In this document: in pieces, positions 34,965 through 45,344 of the stretch
Position numbering within the stretch: position 1 is the stretch's first letter
How the letters are laid out: each line of letters starts with the position of its first letter
NCBI RefSeq assembly: GCF_002943525.1
Contig: NZ_CP025394.1
Coordinates: 3,410,001-3,474,000, forward strand
Length of the DNA: 64,000 bases
Direction of reading: 5' to 3'
From: Kitasatospora sp. MMS16-BH015
GTDB lineage: Bacteria > Actinomycetota > Actinomycetes > Streptomycetales > Streptomycetaceae
The notes under the pieces: model-generated
Seen by the model: the letters and a program-made list of their open reading frames with translations, nothing else
Database searches by the model: none
Told to the model about the DNA's origin: nothing
Program-made: the position numbers and the translations under genes

Positions 34965-35576
34965 TCAGCGGACCAGGCCCCAGCGGAAGCCGAGCGCCAC
35001 CGCGTGCGCGCGGTCCGAGGCGCCGAGCTTCTTGAACAGGCGCCTGGCGTGCGTCTTCACCGTGTCCTCGGAGAGGAAGAGCTCCCGGCCGATCTCCGCG
35101 TTGCTGCGGCCGTGGCTCATCCCTTCGAGCACCTGGATCTCACGCGCCGTCAGCGTCGGCGCGGCGCCCATGTCCGGGCTGCGCAGCCGGCGCGGCGCGA
35201 GCCGCCAGGTCGGGTCGGCGAGCGCCTGCGTCACTGTGGCCCGCAGCTCGGCGCGCGAGGCGTCCTTGTGCAGGTAGCCCCGGGCCCCGGCGGCGACGGC
35301 CAGCGCCACGCCGTCCAGGTCCTCGGCGACGGTGAGCATGATGATGCGCGCCCCCGGGTCGGCCGACAGCAGCCGCCGGACGGTCTCCACCCCGCCGAGG
35401 CCGGGCATCCGGACATCCATCAGGACGAGATCGGAGCGGTCGGCCACCCAACGGCGGAGGACCTCCTCACCGTTCGTCGCCGTGGTCACCCGGTCGACCC
35501 CGGGCACTGTCGCCACCGCGCGGCGAAGCGCCTCCCGGGCGAGCGGGGAATCGTCGCAGACGAGTACGGATGTCAT
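34965..35576 (-). CDS. bldM: Developmental response regulator BldM
   Basis: 203 aa, exactly the length expected for BldM, from the ATG at 35574-35576 preceded by GGAGGACGG. The receiver domain has [18 protein letters not shown] (Asp), MLTVAED and GYLHKDAS (Lys). The HTH reads [20 protein letters not shown], then [20 protein letters not shown]. BldM controls aerial growth and, together with WhiI, sporulation genes in Streptomyces; it works without a known partner kinase. It is divergent from whiD across a 485-bp structured region. Confidence 0.95.
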   Translation of the reverse strand: MTSVLVCDDSPLAREALRRAVATVPGVDRVTTATNGEEVLRRWVADRSDLVLMDVRMPGLGGVETVRRLLSADPGARIIMLTVAEDLDGVALAVAAGARGYLHKDASRAELRATVTQALADPTWRLAPRRLRSPDMGAAPTLTAREIQVLEGMSHGRSNAEIGRELFLSEDTVKTHARRLFKKLGASDRAHAVALGFRWGLVR

Positions 35577-36061
35577 GCCCGTCCTCCGCAGCTGATCCGC
35601 GTCACGTTGAGCCTCCTGGCTGGTACGAATCTCTCCGACACGGCCTTTCGGTGACGGACTTCGGTCGGATCGCCGGTCTCCCCGCGATCGTTCCCGACGC
35701 CCAGCGCCCGCTAACCGCCTCCGCACATCCAACGACCGTCACTCGAATGAGTTACGGCTTTCAGGGCCATCTCCACCACTGTACGTGGCCGACCCGTTAC
35801 CGATCAGCCGCATCGCGGTGCACGCGCCGCACTTTTGTGCTGCTCACGCGCGGGCCGCGCACCACGCGTGCACCCCGAGCGCACTCGCCCGGACGAGTGC
35901 GCCCCCGCCATCACCCGGATACCATGCCCGCTTTGTCCAGTTTTATAGCTTCTGTGCGGTCATTGACTGTTGTGTAACTCTGTGGGTGACTTGTCCCAGT
36001 GGTCGCCTTAAGTCATATTTCCTGGTGTTCGTACAGTCCCGGCCCCTGAAGGGAATGAGCC
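35577..36061. promoter_or_regulatory. bldM-whiD divergent regulatory region
   Basis: There is no gene in these 485 bp. They hold nested inverted repeats: GGTGCACGCG/CGCGTGCACC (35817-35826 and 35865-35874), GCAC-TTTT-GTGC (35829-35840) and GCGCACTCG/CGAGTGCGC (35879-35887 and 35894-35902). The part from 35930 to 36050, before whiD, is AT-richer, as expected for promoters. Which regulators bind cannot be told from sequence. Confidence 0.6.
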
Positions 36062-36388
36062 ATGGCAGATTTCTCCCGCCTCCCCGGCCCCAACGCAGAT
36101 CTCTGGGACTGGCAGCTCTCCGCCGCCTGCCGCGGCGTGGACAGTTCGCTCTTCTTCCACCCGGAGGGCGAGCGCGGAGCGGCGCGCAGCTCGCGCGAGG
36201 CAAGTGCCAAGGAGGTCTGCATGCGGTGCCCGGTCCGGACGGAGTGCGCGGCGCACGCGCTGGCCGTCCGCGAGCCCTACGGCGTCTGGGGCGGCCTGAC
36301 CGAGGACGAGCGCGAGGAGCTGATGGGCCGTTCGCGCAACCGCCTGGTGGAGGTGCCGCTGACGCCGCCGAAGGTCGCCCAGTACTGA
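36062..36388 (+). CDS. whiD: WhiB-like iron-sulfur regulator WhiD
   Basis: 108 aa. The [4Fe-4S] ligands are one Cys in LSAACRGVD and three in CMRCPVRTEC, followed by the G(V/I)WGG turn in YGVWGGLTEDE and a basic C-terminus (MGRSRNRLVEV). WhiD is needed for spore maturation and binds the main sigma factor; the mycobacterial counterpart at this place is WhiB3. AAGGGA lies seven bases before the ATG. The gene is divergent from bldM. A palindromic repeat element begins 33 bp after the stop and probably ends the transcript. Confidence 0.95.
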   Translation: MADFSRLPGPNADLWDWQLSAACRGVDSSLFFHPEGERGAARSSREASAKEVCMRCPVRTECAAHALAVREPYGVWGGLTEDEREELMGRSRNRLVEVPLTPPKVAQY

Positions 36389-36420
36389 CCAGCACTTGAA
36401 GAAACGTTTCAGCAACCATG

Positions 36421-36565
36421 GGGGCGCGGGGAACGGCGCGGCCAGCCCGCCCCCTCCCCGCACCAGTACAGGTACACCAGTTGCACTATCCGTTGACGGT
36501 GCAACTGGCTCTCCGCGGCAGCCCCCGACTACGCCTCTTCCGCCTCGCGCGGTTCCCCGCGCCCC
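36421..36565. repeat. Dispersed palindromic repeat, long form, copy 1
   Basis: Outer arms GGGGCGCGGGGAACGGCGCG (36421-36440) and its near-complement (36546-36565, one mismatch) enclose an inner stem CAGTTGCAC/GTGCAACTG (36478-36486 and 36499-36507) with a 12-nt loop. A long copy is at 45345-45490 and short copies at 48443-48512 and 51162-51231. The right arm encodes the C-terminus of the LysR gene. Confidence 0.85.
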
Positions 36566-37545
36566 TGGTGGTGCAGGTTGGCCATCATCAGCTCCACGGC
36601 CGGGACTTCCACCAGGTCGGGAAGGGTGAGCGCGACGATCTGACGGACCGACGGCGCGCCCGAGGCGGTCACGACCGGCACCCGCACCACGCCATCCGTC
36701 CGGACCGAGGCCAGGGCCAGCTCCGGCAGGACGGCGACTCCCAGGCCGGCGGCGACCAGGCCGACCACCGCCGGGTAGTCGTCGGTGGCGAAGTCGATCC
36801 GGGGCTCGAAGCCCGCCGCGCCGCACAGCTCCACCAGGTGGCCCCGGCACTGCGGGCAGCCGGCGATCCACTGCTCCCCGGCCAGCTCGGTGAGCTGCAC
36901 CGGGCCGCCCCGGCCGGCCAGCGGGTGGCCGGCCGGGAGCAGGCCGACCAGCGGGTCGTCCAGCAGCGGGCGGGCCACCAGGTCGGACCAGTCGGTGGCG
37001 GCCTGCGAGGCGGCTGCCTCCAGGGCGGCCTCGGCCCGCACCTCGCGGGGGGAGGCGTGCGAGGGGGCGCGGTAGGTGCCGCCCGGGGCGTCCGGGTAGC
37101 GGAAGGCGAGGGCCACCTCGCACTCGCCGCCCCGCAGCATGGCCAGCGACTCCGGCGGTTCGGCCTCGACCAGCGACACGCGGACCCCCGGATGGGCGCC
37201 CCGCAGGCGGGCGACAGCGGGCGGCACCAGGGTGGAGCTGGCGGTGGGGAAGGAGACCAGGCGCACCCGGCCGGCCCGCAGGCCGGTGATCGCGGCCACC
37301 TCCTCCTCGGCGGCCGAGAGCCCGGCCAGGATGCCGGTGGCGTGCTTGAGGAGGACCTTGCCGGCCTCGCTGAGCTGCATGTCGCGGCCGGAGCGGACCA
37401 CCAGCGGGGTGTCCACGGACTTCTCCAGCGCCTTCATCTGCTGGCTCACCGCGGGCTGGGTGCAGCCCAGCTCCCGGGCGGCGGCCGAGAACGACCCGGT
37501 ACGGGCGACGGCGCGGAGGACGCGGAGGTGTCGGGCCTCGATCAT
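36529..37545 (-). CDS. LysR-type transcriptional regulator
   Basis: 338 aa. The winged HTH (residues 1-62) reads MIEARHLRVLRAVARTGSFS, then LGCTQPAVSQQMKALE. The substrate-binding domain follows (residues 90-320, VRLVSFPTASSTLVPPAVAR). Two Cys in AGCPQCRGH could be redox or metal responsive. The last 13 residues (HHQGRGEPREAEE) are coded by the right arm of a dispersed repeat, so the original C-terminus has probably been replaced or extended. No obvious target operon is adjacent; the gene is monocistronic between the whiD repeat and the groEL terminator. Confidence 0.9.
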   Translation of the reverse strand: MIEARHLRVLRAVARTGSFSAAARELGCTQPAVSQQMKALEKSVDTPLVVRSGRDMQLSEAGKVLLKHATGILAGLSAAEEEVAAITGLRAGRVRLVSFPTASSTLVPPAVARLRGAHPGVRVSLVEAEPPESLAMLRGGECEVALAFRYPDAPGGTYRAPSHASPREVRAEAALEAAASQAATDWSDLVARPLLDDPLVGLLPAGHPLAGRGGPVQLTELAGEQWIAGCPQCRGHLVELCGAAGFEPRIDFATDDYPAVVGLVAAGLGVAVLPELALASVRTDGVVRVPVVTASGAPSVRQIVALTLPDLVEVPAVELMMANLHHQGRGEPREAEEA

Positions 37546-37613
37546 GCCTCAGTTATAAGGCAAGCTTTGAGGAAGACAAAACCGAACTGATCGACCGGCC
37601 CGACCGGAGAACG

Positions 37614-37660
37614 CCGGAGGCCCGGCCCCACCCCTCACAGGGTACGGGCCGGGCCTCCGG
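37614..37660. terminator. Hairpin terminator after groEL
   Basis: A perfect 15-bp stem (CCGGAGGCCCGGCCC with GGGCCGGGCCTCCGG) lies 36 bp past the groEL stop on the minus strand, separating groESL from the LysR gene. Confidence 0.8.
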
Positions 37661-37695
37661 TGAGCCGTTCAGCCGTTCGGCCGTTCGGCACGAGG

Positions 37696-39396
<1,701 letters not shown>

Positions 39397-39433
39397 CGGA
39401 GATCCGGGGCGGGCTGGTTACGACGGGTGCCGC

Positions 39434-39742
39434 TTACTTCTGGACGATGGCCAGAACGTCGCGGGCCGAGAGGACGAGGTACTCCTCGCCGTTGTACTTG
39501 ACCTCGGTGCCGCCGTACTTGGAGTACAGGACGACGTCGCCGACGGCGACGTCGAGCGGCAGACGCTGGCCGTCCTCGAAGCGGCCCGGGCCGACGGCCA
39601 GGACGACGCCCTCCTGGGGCTTCTCCTTGGCGGTGTCCGGGATAACCAGGCCGGAGGCCGTGGTGGTCTCGGCTTCGAGCGGCTGGACCACGATGCGGTC
39701 CTCGAGCGGCTTGATGGCAACCTTGCTGCTGGCGGTGGTCAC
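39434..39742 (-). CDS. groES: Co-chaperonin GroES
   Basis: 102 aa, the usual length. Family motifs are [16 protein letters not shown], the mobile loop [19 protein letters not shown] and a [20 protein letters not shown] region. It caps the GroEL ring. It is the first gene of the groESL operon, with its promoter and two CIRCE operators 100-175 bp upstream. Confidence 0.98.
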   Translation of the reverse strand: MTTASSKVAIKPLEDRIVVQPLEAETTTASGLVIPDTAKEKPQEGVVLAVGPGRFEDGQRLPLDVAVGDVVLYSKYGGTEVKYNGEEYLVLSARDVLAIVQK

Positions 39743-39841
39743 GTCCGAGTTCCCCTTCGGAGATTACGGGGTTGTTCTTCAGGTAGGTGGCGACCGCTGG
39801 TGCGCACCTGCCGTCGCGGGGGTCAGGGACGCTCGATCGCG

Positions 39842-39869
39842 TTAGCACTCACCCGGTGGGGAGTGCCAG
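39842..39869. promoter_or_regulatory. CIRCE operator, promoter-proximal downstream copy
   Basis: TTAGCACTC and GAGTGCCAG are separated by 10 nt (the usual spacing is 9). It lies just downstream of the groESL -10 box, in the transcribed leader. It is a binding site for the HrcA repressor. Confidence 0.88.
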
Positions 39870-39874
39870 GAACG

Positions 39875-39903
39875 ACCATAGGGCGCGGTTAGCACTCAGT
39901 CAA
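39875..39903 (-). promoter_or_regulatory. groESL promoter
   Basis: On the minus strand TTGACT and TATGGT are separated by exactly 17 nt. The -35 box overlaps the upstream CIRCE operator, so HrcA should block polymerase directly. Confidence 0.8.
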
Positions 39904-39915
39904 CCAGAGTGCCAA
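39889..39915. promoter_or_regulatory. CIRCE operator, upstream copy
   Basis: TTAGCACTC-N9-GAGTGCCAA, canonical spacing with one base off the consensus right arm. It overlaps the groESL -35 region and ends 27 bp before the divergent methyltransferase start. Confidence 0.92.
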
Positions 39916-39942
39916 CGGCGCGCCCGTCGGCTTGCGGCGACA

Positions 39943-41121
39943 ATGGTCGGCGTGGAGATCGAATCGTTCCGGGCCCTGCTGACCGACCAGGGGCAGGCCC
40001 TCCTCGCCGAGCTGCGTGACTTCGACCCCGGGCAGGAGTTGGCGCTGGCCACCAGGCTGCGCCGCGAGCACCCGGCCGAGCTGGTCTCCGCCGCGCTCGC
40101 CCAGGCCCGGCTGCGCCAGCGCGCGGGCGCGAAGTTCGGCGCGGACGCCGCCGCGATGTACTTCACGCCCAACGGGGTCGAGCAGGCCACCCGCCGCCCG
40201 GTGGCCGAGTGGCGGGCGCGGCGGTTCGCCGCGCTCGGGGTGAAGCGGCTGGCCGACCTGTGCTGCGGGATCGGCGGGGACGCGATCGCACTGGCCCGGG
40301 CCGGGGTCGCCGTGCTGGCCGTCGACCGCGACCCGCTGACCTGCGCCGTGGCCGCGGCGAACGCCGCCGCGCTGGGCCTCTCGGAGCTGATCGAGGTCCG
40401 CGAGGCCGACGTCACCGAGGTGGACGTGACGGGCTACGACGCGGTCTTCACCGACCCGGCCCGCCGCACCGGCCGGGGCCGGGTCTTCGACCCGGAGGCG
40501 TACTCCCCGCCGCTCTCCTGGGCCCTGGAGGCCGCCCGCCGCACCCCGTACGGCGCGCTCAAGGTGGCCCCCGGCATCCCGCACGAGGCCGTGCCCGAGG
40601 AGGCCGAGGCGGAGTGGGTCTCCGACCACGGCGAGGTCAAGGAGGCGGTGATCTGGTTCGGCACCGACGCGCCGGGGCAGTACCGGGCCACCCTGCTGCC
40701 CGGCCCGCACAGCCTGGCCGGCGGCACCCGCCCCGACCCGGAGCCCGGCCCGGTCGGCCGGTACCTGTACGAGCCGGACGGCGCCGCGATCCGGGCCCGG
40801 CTGCTGCCCGAGATCGCCGAGGCGGTCGGCGGCCGGCTGATCGACCCGATGATCGCCTACCTGACGAGTGACCAGCTGGTGCCCACCCCGCTCGCGCACG
40901 CCTACGAGCTCACCGACGTGCTCCCGTACAACGTCAAGAAGCTCAAGGTGCTGCTGCGCGAACGGCAGGTCGGCACGGTCGTCATCAAGAAGCGCGGCAT
41001 CGGGGTCACCCCCGAGGAGCTGCGCCGTCAGCTCAAGCCGAGCGGGCCGCACACGGTGACCGTCATCCTCAGCAGGCTGGGCAACGGCCACCTCATGATG
41101 CTCGGTCAGCCGGTCGGCTAG
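39943..41121 (+). CDS. Class I SAM methyltransferase with THUMP-like C-terminus
   Basis: 392 aa from the ATG at 39943; the open frame further upstream runs through the CIRCE elements and is rejected. Residues 100-220 form a Rossmann methyltransferase: LADLCCGIGGDAIALA (motif I), VLAVDRDPLTC (motif II) and YDAVFTDPARRTGRGR, where the DPxRR pattern resembles RNA-base methyltransferases. The C-terminal 110 residues (YELTDVLPYNVKKLKVLLRE) match the THUMP-like domain of actinobacterial homologues. The RNA substrate is not known. Start proximity means HrcA binding could also affect it. Its stop overlaps the convergent deacetylase stop by 4 bp. Confidence 0.88.
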   Translation: MVGVEIESFRALLTDQGQALLAELRDFDPGQELALATRLRREHPAELVSAALAQARLRQRAGAKFGADAAAMYFTPNGVEQATRRPVAEWRARRFAALGVKRLADLCCGIGGDAIALARAGVAVLAVDRDPLTCAVAAANAAALGLSELIEVREADVTEVDVTGYDAVFTDPARRTGRGRVFDPEAYSPPLSWALEAARRTPYGALKVAPGIPHEAVPEEAEAEWVSDHGEVKEAVIWFGTDAPGQYRATLLPGPHSLAGGTRPDPEPGPVGRYLYEPDGAAIRARLLPEIAEAVGGRLIDPMIAYLTSDQLVPTPLAHAYELTDVLPYNVKKLKVLLRERQVGTVVIKKRGIGVTPEELRRQLKPSGPHTVTVILSRLGNGHLMMLGQPVG

Positions 41122-42005
41122 GGAGCCTGGATGTAGTCGTCCAGGCGGGCCACCGAGAAGCCCTGCTCCTGGATCCGGGCGAGCAGCTCGCCGAACATCT
41201 CCGTCATGGTCTCGCCCTTGAGGTCCTTCGGGCCGCGGAAGTGGGCCAGGATGATGTCGCCGGGCTTCAGCTTCTTGTCGGCCGCCTGGTACTGCATGTC
41301 GTGGATCTGCATCGACTCGCGCCAGAGCACGATCGCCCGCGGCCCGCACTCCTGCACCGAGGTGTTGAGCTGCGTGGTGTTGGCGCCGTCGCCGTAGGGC
41401 GGGCGGAAGAGCAGCGGCGGGGTGCCGTACTGCTGGGTGAGCGCGGTCTGGTCGTCGCAGACCTCGCTCTTGGACTTGGCGGCCGAGACCTTGCTCATCT
41501 GCGGGTGGTCGACGGTGTGGTTCTGGATGCGGTTGCCGAGGGCCTGCAGCGGCTTGAAGTAGCCGTAGTCGTTCTTGATGATGTCCTTGGTCAGGAACAT
41601 CGTGATCGGCACCTTGAGGTCGTTCATCATCTCGACGAACTTCGGGTCCTTCTCGGCCCCGTCGTCGAGCGTCACGAAGACGACCTTGTCCTTGGTCGGC
41701 ACGTCGCTGAAGACCGGCACCTGGCCGGTCTTGGTCAGCTTGATCGGCTTGTCGGCGGGCGCGGCCGGGGCGGGGGCCAGCGGCTGCAGGCCCCACTTCT
41801 TCCAGGCCGCCGCCGAGACGGCGCCGTCGGCGCTGGGCGCGGCCGAGCTCTGCGCCGGGGCGGGGGTGCCGGGGGCCGCGCTGCCGGGCTGGGTGGCCGG
41901 GGGCACCGAGGTCTTCGCCGCGGAGCTGCTCCCGCTGCCGCAGGCGGTCGTGGTGGCCAGCAGGGCCAGGGCCCCCACGGCGTACATCTTCGTCCTGCGG
42001 TTCAC
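41118..42005 (-). CDS. Polysaccharide deacetylase lipoprotein
   Basis: 295 aa from the GTG at 42003-42005 (GGGAG before it); an ATG six codons upstream is possible. A lipoprotein signal ends LATTTAC, so the mature protein is fixed to the membrane by its Cys. A Pro/Ala linker leads to a NodB domain (residues 130-295): VFVTLDDGAEKD (motif 1, TLDD instead of TFDD), NHTVDHP (metal His pair), FRPPYGDG (motif 3) and DIILAHFRG (motif 5). It probably removes acetyl groups from peptidoglycan or another wall glycan. Confidence 0.9.
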   Translation of the reverse strand: MNRRTKMYAVGALALLATTTACGSGSSSAAKTSVPPATQPGSAAPGTPAPAQSSAAPSADGAVSAAAWKKWGLQPLAPAPAAPADKPIKLTKTGQVPVFSDVPTKDKVVFVTLDDGAEKDPKFVEMMNDLKVPITMFLTKDIIKNDYGYFKPLQALGNRIQNHTVDHPQMSKVSAAKSKSEVCDDQTALTQQYGTPPLLFRPPYGDGANTTQLNTSVQECGPRAIVLWRESMQIHDMQYQAADKKLKPGDIILAHFRGPKDLKGETMTEMFGELLARIQEQGFSVARLDDYIQAP

Positions 42006-42157
42006 GACACTCCCAGCATCCATCCGGCCGACTCTCAGACAGGCAGACGCTACCGGGTGGGCCGTCGGTTCACGCGAGGCGCCCGCGTGGCGCAGCCGCC
42101 AAGCCTGTGCCGGGCAGCCGGGGCGCAGCGCAGTGGGCTCCCCGGCTGGACGCCGGC

Positions 42158-42421
42158 CTACTCCACGAGCTCGCTGGTGAAGCTCCACCGGTGCACCGGC
42201 CGGGCCAACAGGCCCGCCGGCGGCTCCGGCAGGGCCACCGGCTCCCCCGTCCACCAGGTGATCACCAGCACGCGCTCGCCGGGGGCGGTGAACAGCTCGG
42301 TCCGGGTCAGCCCGGCCGCCCCGCGCACGGCGGGCACGGCCTCGGCTGCGGCCCACTCGCGCAGCTCGGCAGCCCGGCCCTCGGCGGCCCGGGCCTCCCA
42401 CATCCACGCGGTGGTGGTCAC
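42158..42421 (-). CDS. Small antibiotic-monooxygenase-like (ABM) protein
   Basis: 87 aa from the GTG at 42419-42421, whose GTGA overlaps the tsaD stop by 4 bp, so it is translationally coupled to tsaD. The ferredoxin-like ABM pattern is seen in [20 protein letters not shown], then [11 protein letters not shown] and VLVITWWTG, ending [13 protein letters not shown]. The function is unknown; its coupling to t6A genes may be only positional. Confidence 0.75.
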   Translation of the reverse strand: MTTTAWMWEARAAEGRAAELREWAAAEAVPAVRGAAGLTRTELFTAPGERVLVITWWTGEPVALPEPPAGLLARPVHRWSFTSELVE

Positions 42422-43500
42422 TTGAGCGCCTCGTGCGCGGCGGCGTGCACATCCACATGGCCGGGTACCGAGACCTCGGTGACCGGCAGCGAGGAGTCCG
42501 CCGACAGGTCGAAGTCGGAGGCCGGCCGGTTGCGCCAGACCATCTCGGAGCCGAGCGCCGCGACCATCGCGCCGTTGTCGGTGCACAGGCCCGGCCGGGG
42601 CACCCGGAGCACGATGCCCGCCTTGTCGCAGCGCTGCTGGGCCATCTCCCGCAGCCGGGAGTTGGCCGCCACGCCGCCGCCGATCATCAGGTGGTCGACG
42701 CCGTTCTCCCGGCAGGCCTTGACCGCCTTGCGGGTCAGCACGTCGGTGACGGCCTCCTGGAAGGACGCGGCCACATCGGCGATCGGCACCTCCTCGCCCG
42801 CCCGCCGCTTGGCCTCCACCCAGCGCGCCACGGCGGTCTTCAGACCGGAGAACGAGAAGTCGAACGCCGGGTCCTTCGGGCCGCTCAGGCCGCGCGGGAA
42901 CTTGATCGCCTTCGGGTCGCCCTCGCGGGCCGTGCGGTCCACCACCGGGCCGCCCGGGAAGCCCAGGCCGAGCACCCGGGCCACCTTGTCGAAGGCCTCG
43001 CCGGCCGCGTCGTCGATGGTCGCCCCGAGCGGGCGCACGTCGGTGGTGATGTCCGAGCTGAGCAGCAGCGAGGAGTGCCCGCCGGAGACCAGCAGCGCCA
43101 TGGTCGGCTCGGGCAGCCGCCCGTGCTCCAGCTGGTCCACGCAGATGTGCGAGGCCAGGTGGTTCACCCCGTACAGCGGCTTGTCCAGCGCCCAGGCGTA
43201 CGCCTTGGCCGCGCTCACCCCGACCAGCAGCGCCCCGGCCAGGCCGGGCCCGGCGGTGACGGCGATGCCGTCCAGGTCGCTCGCCTTGATCCCGGCGGTG
43301 TCCAGCGCGCGCTGGATGGTCGGGACCATCTCCTCCAGGTGCGCCCGGCTGGCGATCTCGGGCACCACGCCGCCGTACCGGGCGTGGTCGTTGACGCTGG
43401 AGGCCACCGCGTCGGCAAGCAGGGTGGTACCGCGGACGATGCCGACGCCGGTCTCGTCGCAGGAGGTCTCGATGCCGAGGACGAGCGGTTCGTCAGCCAT
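42418..43500 (-). CDS. tsaD: tRNA t6A threonylcarbamoyltransferase TsaD
   Basis: 360 aa, an ASKHA-fold protein. It transfers the threonylcarbamoyl group to A37 of tRNAs reading ANN codons, working with TsaB and TsaE. Motifs: [15 protein letters not shown] at the start, [13 protein letters not shown] (metal His pair) and [12 protein letters not shown]; the C-terminal [13 protein letters not shown] is a nucleotide loop. The start overlaps the rimI stop by 8 bp. Confidence 0.97.
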   Translation of the reverse strand: MADEPLVLGIETSCDETGVGIVRGTTLLADAVASSVNDHARYGGVVPEIASRAHLEEMVPTIQRALDTAGIKASDLDGIAVTAGPGLAGALLVGVSAAKAYAWALDKPLYGVNHLASHICVDQLEHGRLPEPTMALLVSGGHSSLLLSSDITTDVRPLGATIDDAAGEAFDKVARVLGLGFPGGPVVDRTAREGDPKAIKFPRGLSGPKDPAFDFSFSGLKTAVARWVEAKRRAGEEVPIADVAASFQEAVTDVLTRKAVKACRENGVDHLMIGGGVAANSRLREMAQQRCDKAGIVLRVPRPGLCTDNGAMVAALGSEMVWRNRPASDFDLSADSSLPVTEVSVPGHVDVHAAAHEALK

Positions 43501-43987
43501 GGCGGGGGTCCTTCAGATCGGGTGCGGGCAGTTCCAGGCGCATGACGAGCGCGTCCACGTCGGCGGGCTGGTAGTAGCCGGGTCGGATGCCGATGGTCTC
43601 GAAGCCGAAGCGCTCGTAGAGCCGCTGCGCGCGCGGGTTGTCGGCCCGCACCTCCAGCAGCACCTCTTCGCAGCCCCGGTGGGTCGCCTCGGTGATCAGA
43701 TCGGTGAGCAGCGCGGCGCCGAGCCCCGCGCCCTGGTGGCCCTCGGCCACCGCGATGGTCTGCACGTCGCCCTCGAACCGCCCGGCCATCAGCCCGGCGT
43801 AGCCGGCCAGCTCACCGGCGGGCGTCTCGGCCACCGTGTAGTGCCGGCTCCCGCCCGGGTGCGCCTCGGCCAGCTCGGACCAGAACATCCCGGCCGACCA
43901 GGCGTCGTCCGGGAAGAGCTCCAGCTCCAGCTCCAGCACCGGCCCGAGGTCCCACCACCGCATCGGCCGAAGGCTGAACCCACTCAC
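43493..43987 (-). CDS. rimI: Ribosomal S18 alanine N-acetyltransferase RimI
   Basis: 164 aa, a GNAT fold. The acetyl-CoA loop is [13 protein letters not shown] (Q/RxxGxG/A), followed by [20 protein letters not shown]. It lies between tsaB and tsaD with 4-bp and 8-bp overlaps, the common bacterial order. It N-acetylates S18 or, in actinobacteria, other N-termini. Confidence 0.92.
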   Translation of the reverse strand: MSGFSLRPMRWWDLGPVLELELELFPDDAWSAGMFWSELAEAHPGGSRHYTVAETPAGELAGYAGLMAGRFEGDVQTIAVAEGHQGAGLGAALLTDLITEATHRGCEEVLLEVRADNPRAQRLYERFGFETIGIRPGYYQPADVDALVMRLELPAPDLKDPRHG

Positions 43988-44637
43988 GCGGGCAGCACCG
44001 CCTTGTAGCCGGCCGGCACCTGGGCGTCCGGCCGGCGCAGGTAGAGCGGCCGGTTCGGCAGCAGCTCGCGCCCGGCGGCCAGCTCGGTGACGACGAAGTC
44101 GGCCAGCGCCCCGGCCGAGACGTGCTCGGGCCCGGTGGCACCGGGGAAGCTGTCCGGGTAGAGCAGCGCACCGGCACCCACCGCCTGCACCTCGGGGGAG
44201 AGCTCGGCCGGCCGGTGCACGTCCGGGCCCGCCGTGCGGCGGCCCTCGGCGTCGTACGAGGCCCAGTAGACCTCCTTGCGCCGCGCGTCGGTGGCCACCG
44301 TGAACGGCCCGGTCAGGCCCTCGGCGCGCGCCTGGTGCGCGATGGCGTCCAGCGTGCAGACGCCGTGCACCGGCAGCCCGAGCGCGTGGCCCAGTGCGGC
44401 GGCGGTGACCAGGCCGACCCGCAGGCCGGTGTACGGGCCGGGGCCGACGCCGACGGCGATGTCGGTCAGGTCGCGCTTGTCCACGCCGGCGCGGCGGAGC
44501 ACCTCGTCGACGGTGGGCAGCAGGAGCTCCCCGTGCCGTCTGGCGTCCACCTCGTAGAGCTCGGCGAGGACGGCCGTACCGTCGTGGACGGCGGCCGTGA
44601 CGGCGGGGGTAGCGGTGTCGAACGCGAGCAGCAGCAC
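43984..44637 (-). CDS. tsaB: tRNA t6A synthesis protein TsaB
   Basis: 217 aa. It opens LLLAFDTATPAVTAAVHDGT, with AVGVGPGPYTGLRVGL in the middle, as in the inactive TsaD paralogue that dimerises with TsaD. It is the first gene of the tsaB-rimI-tsaD-ABM operon and ends in a 4-bp overlap with rimI. Its start faces the plus-strand L,D-transpeptidase-like gene, which separates it from tsaE. Confidence 0.95.
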   Translation of the reverse strand: MLLLAFDTATPAVTAAVHDGTAVLAELYEVDARRHGELLLPTVDEVLRRAGVDKRDLTDIAVGVGPGPYTGLRVGLVTAAALGHALGLPVHGVCTLDAIAHQARAEGLTGPFTVATDARRKEVYWASYDAEGRRTAGPDVHRPAELSPEVQAVGAGALLYPDSFPGATGPEHVSAGALADFVVTELAAGRELLPNRPLYLRRPDAQVPAGYKAVLPA

Positions 44638-44771
44638 GGGGACAAGGTTAGTGCTTCGGCGGCCATCGGCTTTTCGTCCGAGTTCCGAACACGCCTCCGG
44701 CGCGGTCCGTGGTGCGACGGTGGACCTGGCACGATGGGCGACGAAGACCGGATCGAGCGGCGGGAGCCCAC

Positions 44772-45335
44772 GTGAGCACGCGTCCCGGAGTGGTGGTCGG
44801 CGGCCTGACCGCCTTGGCCCTGGCAGTGGTGACCCTGCTGGCCGTCCAGGCCAACGGCACCGAACGCACGGCCACCGCCAAGCCTGCGGCCACCCCGAGC
44901 TCCGCCGCGCCCTCCCCCACCGCCTCGCCCACCGCCACCCTGGCGGCCCTCCCGCCCGCCTCCGGCTCGGGCCGACGGGTCGTGTACTCCACCGCCGCCC
45001 ACCAGGTCTGGCTGGTCGACCCGAAGAAGACCCCTCAGATCCAGGCCACCTTCAGGGTCACCCCCGGCACCGTCGACCCCACCCCCGGCACCTTCACCGT
45101 CTACAGCCGCTCCGCCACCGGCACCGGCACCGACGACCGCCCGATCGAGCACGTGGTCCGCTTCGCCCAGCAGGCCGGCACCGTCTTCGGCTTCAGCGCC
45201 GCAACGAGCGACACCGCCCCGACGACTCCGCCGGACCCCACCAAGAAGACCGGCGGCATCCGCCCCACCCGCGCCGACGGCCAACTCCTCTGGGACTTCG
45301 CCACGAACGGCACCAAGGTCACCGTTGTCGGATAG
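44772..45335 (+). CDS. Degenerate L,D-transpeptidase-like membrane protein
   Basis: 187 aa from the GTG at 44772 with GGGAG six bases upstream. One N-terminal helix (GVVVGGLTALALAVVTLLAV) anchors it, followed by a Ala/Pro/Ser/Thr linker (residues 30-65). The outer part follows the YkuD pattern: HQVWLVDPKKTPQ, FRVTPGTVDPTPGTFTVYSR and, where active enzymes have SHGC(I/V)R, it reads KTGGIRPTRADGQLLWDF. Both catalytic His and Cys are therefore absent. I infer an inactive wall-binding or regulatory pseudoenzyme. It is inserted on the opposite strand within the tsaE-tsaB block and a repeat element follows 9 bp after the stop. Confidence 0.8.
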   Translation: MSTRPGVVVGGLTALALAVVTLLAVQANGTERTATAKPAATPSSAAPSPTASPTATLAALPPASGSGRRVVYSTAAHQVWLVDPKKTPQIQATFRVTPGTVDPTPGTFTVYSRSATGTGTDDRPIEHVVRFAQQAGTVFGFSAATSDTAPTTPPDPTKKTGGIRPTRADGQLLWDFATNGTKVTVVG

Positions 45336-45344
45336 GTGAGGCCA

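Noticed and set aside
39787..39942. Upstream start for the methyltransferase
   Set aside because: The extension reads through both CIRCE elements and has no homology-like character. The ATG at 39943 is preferred despite a weak RBS.
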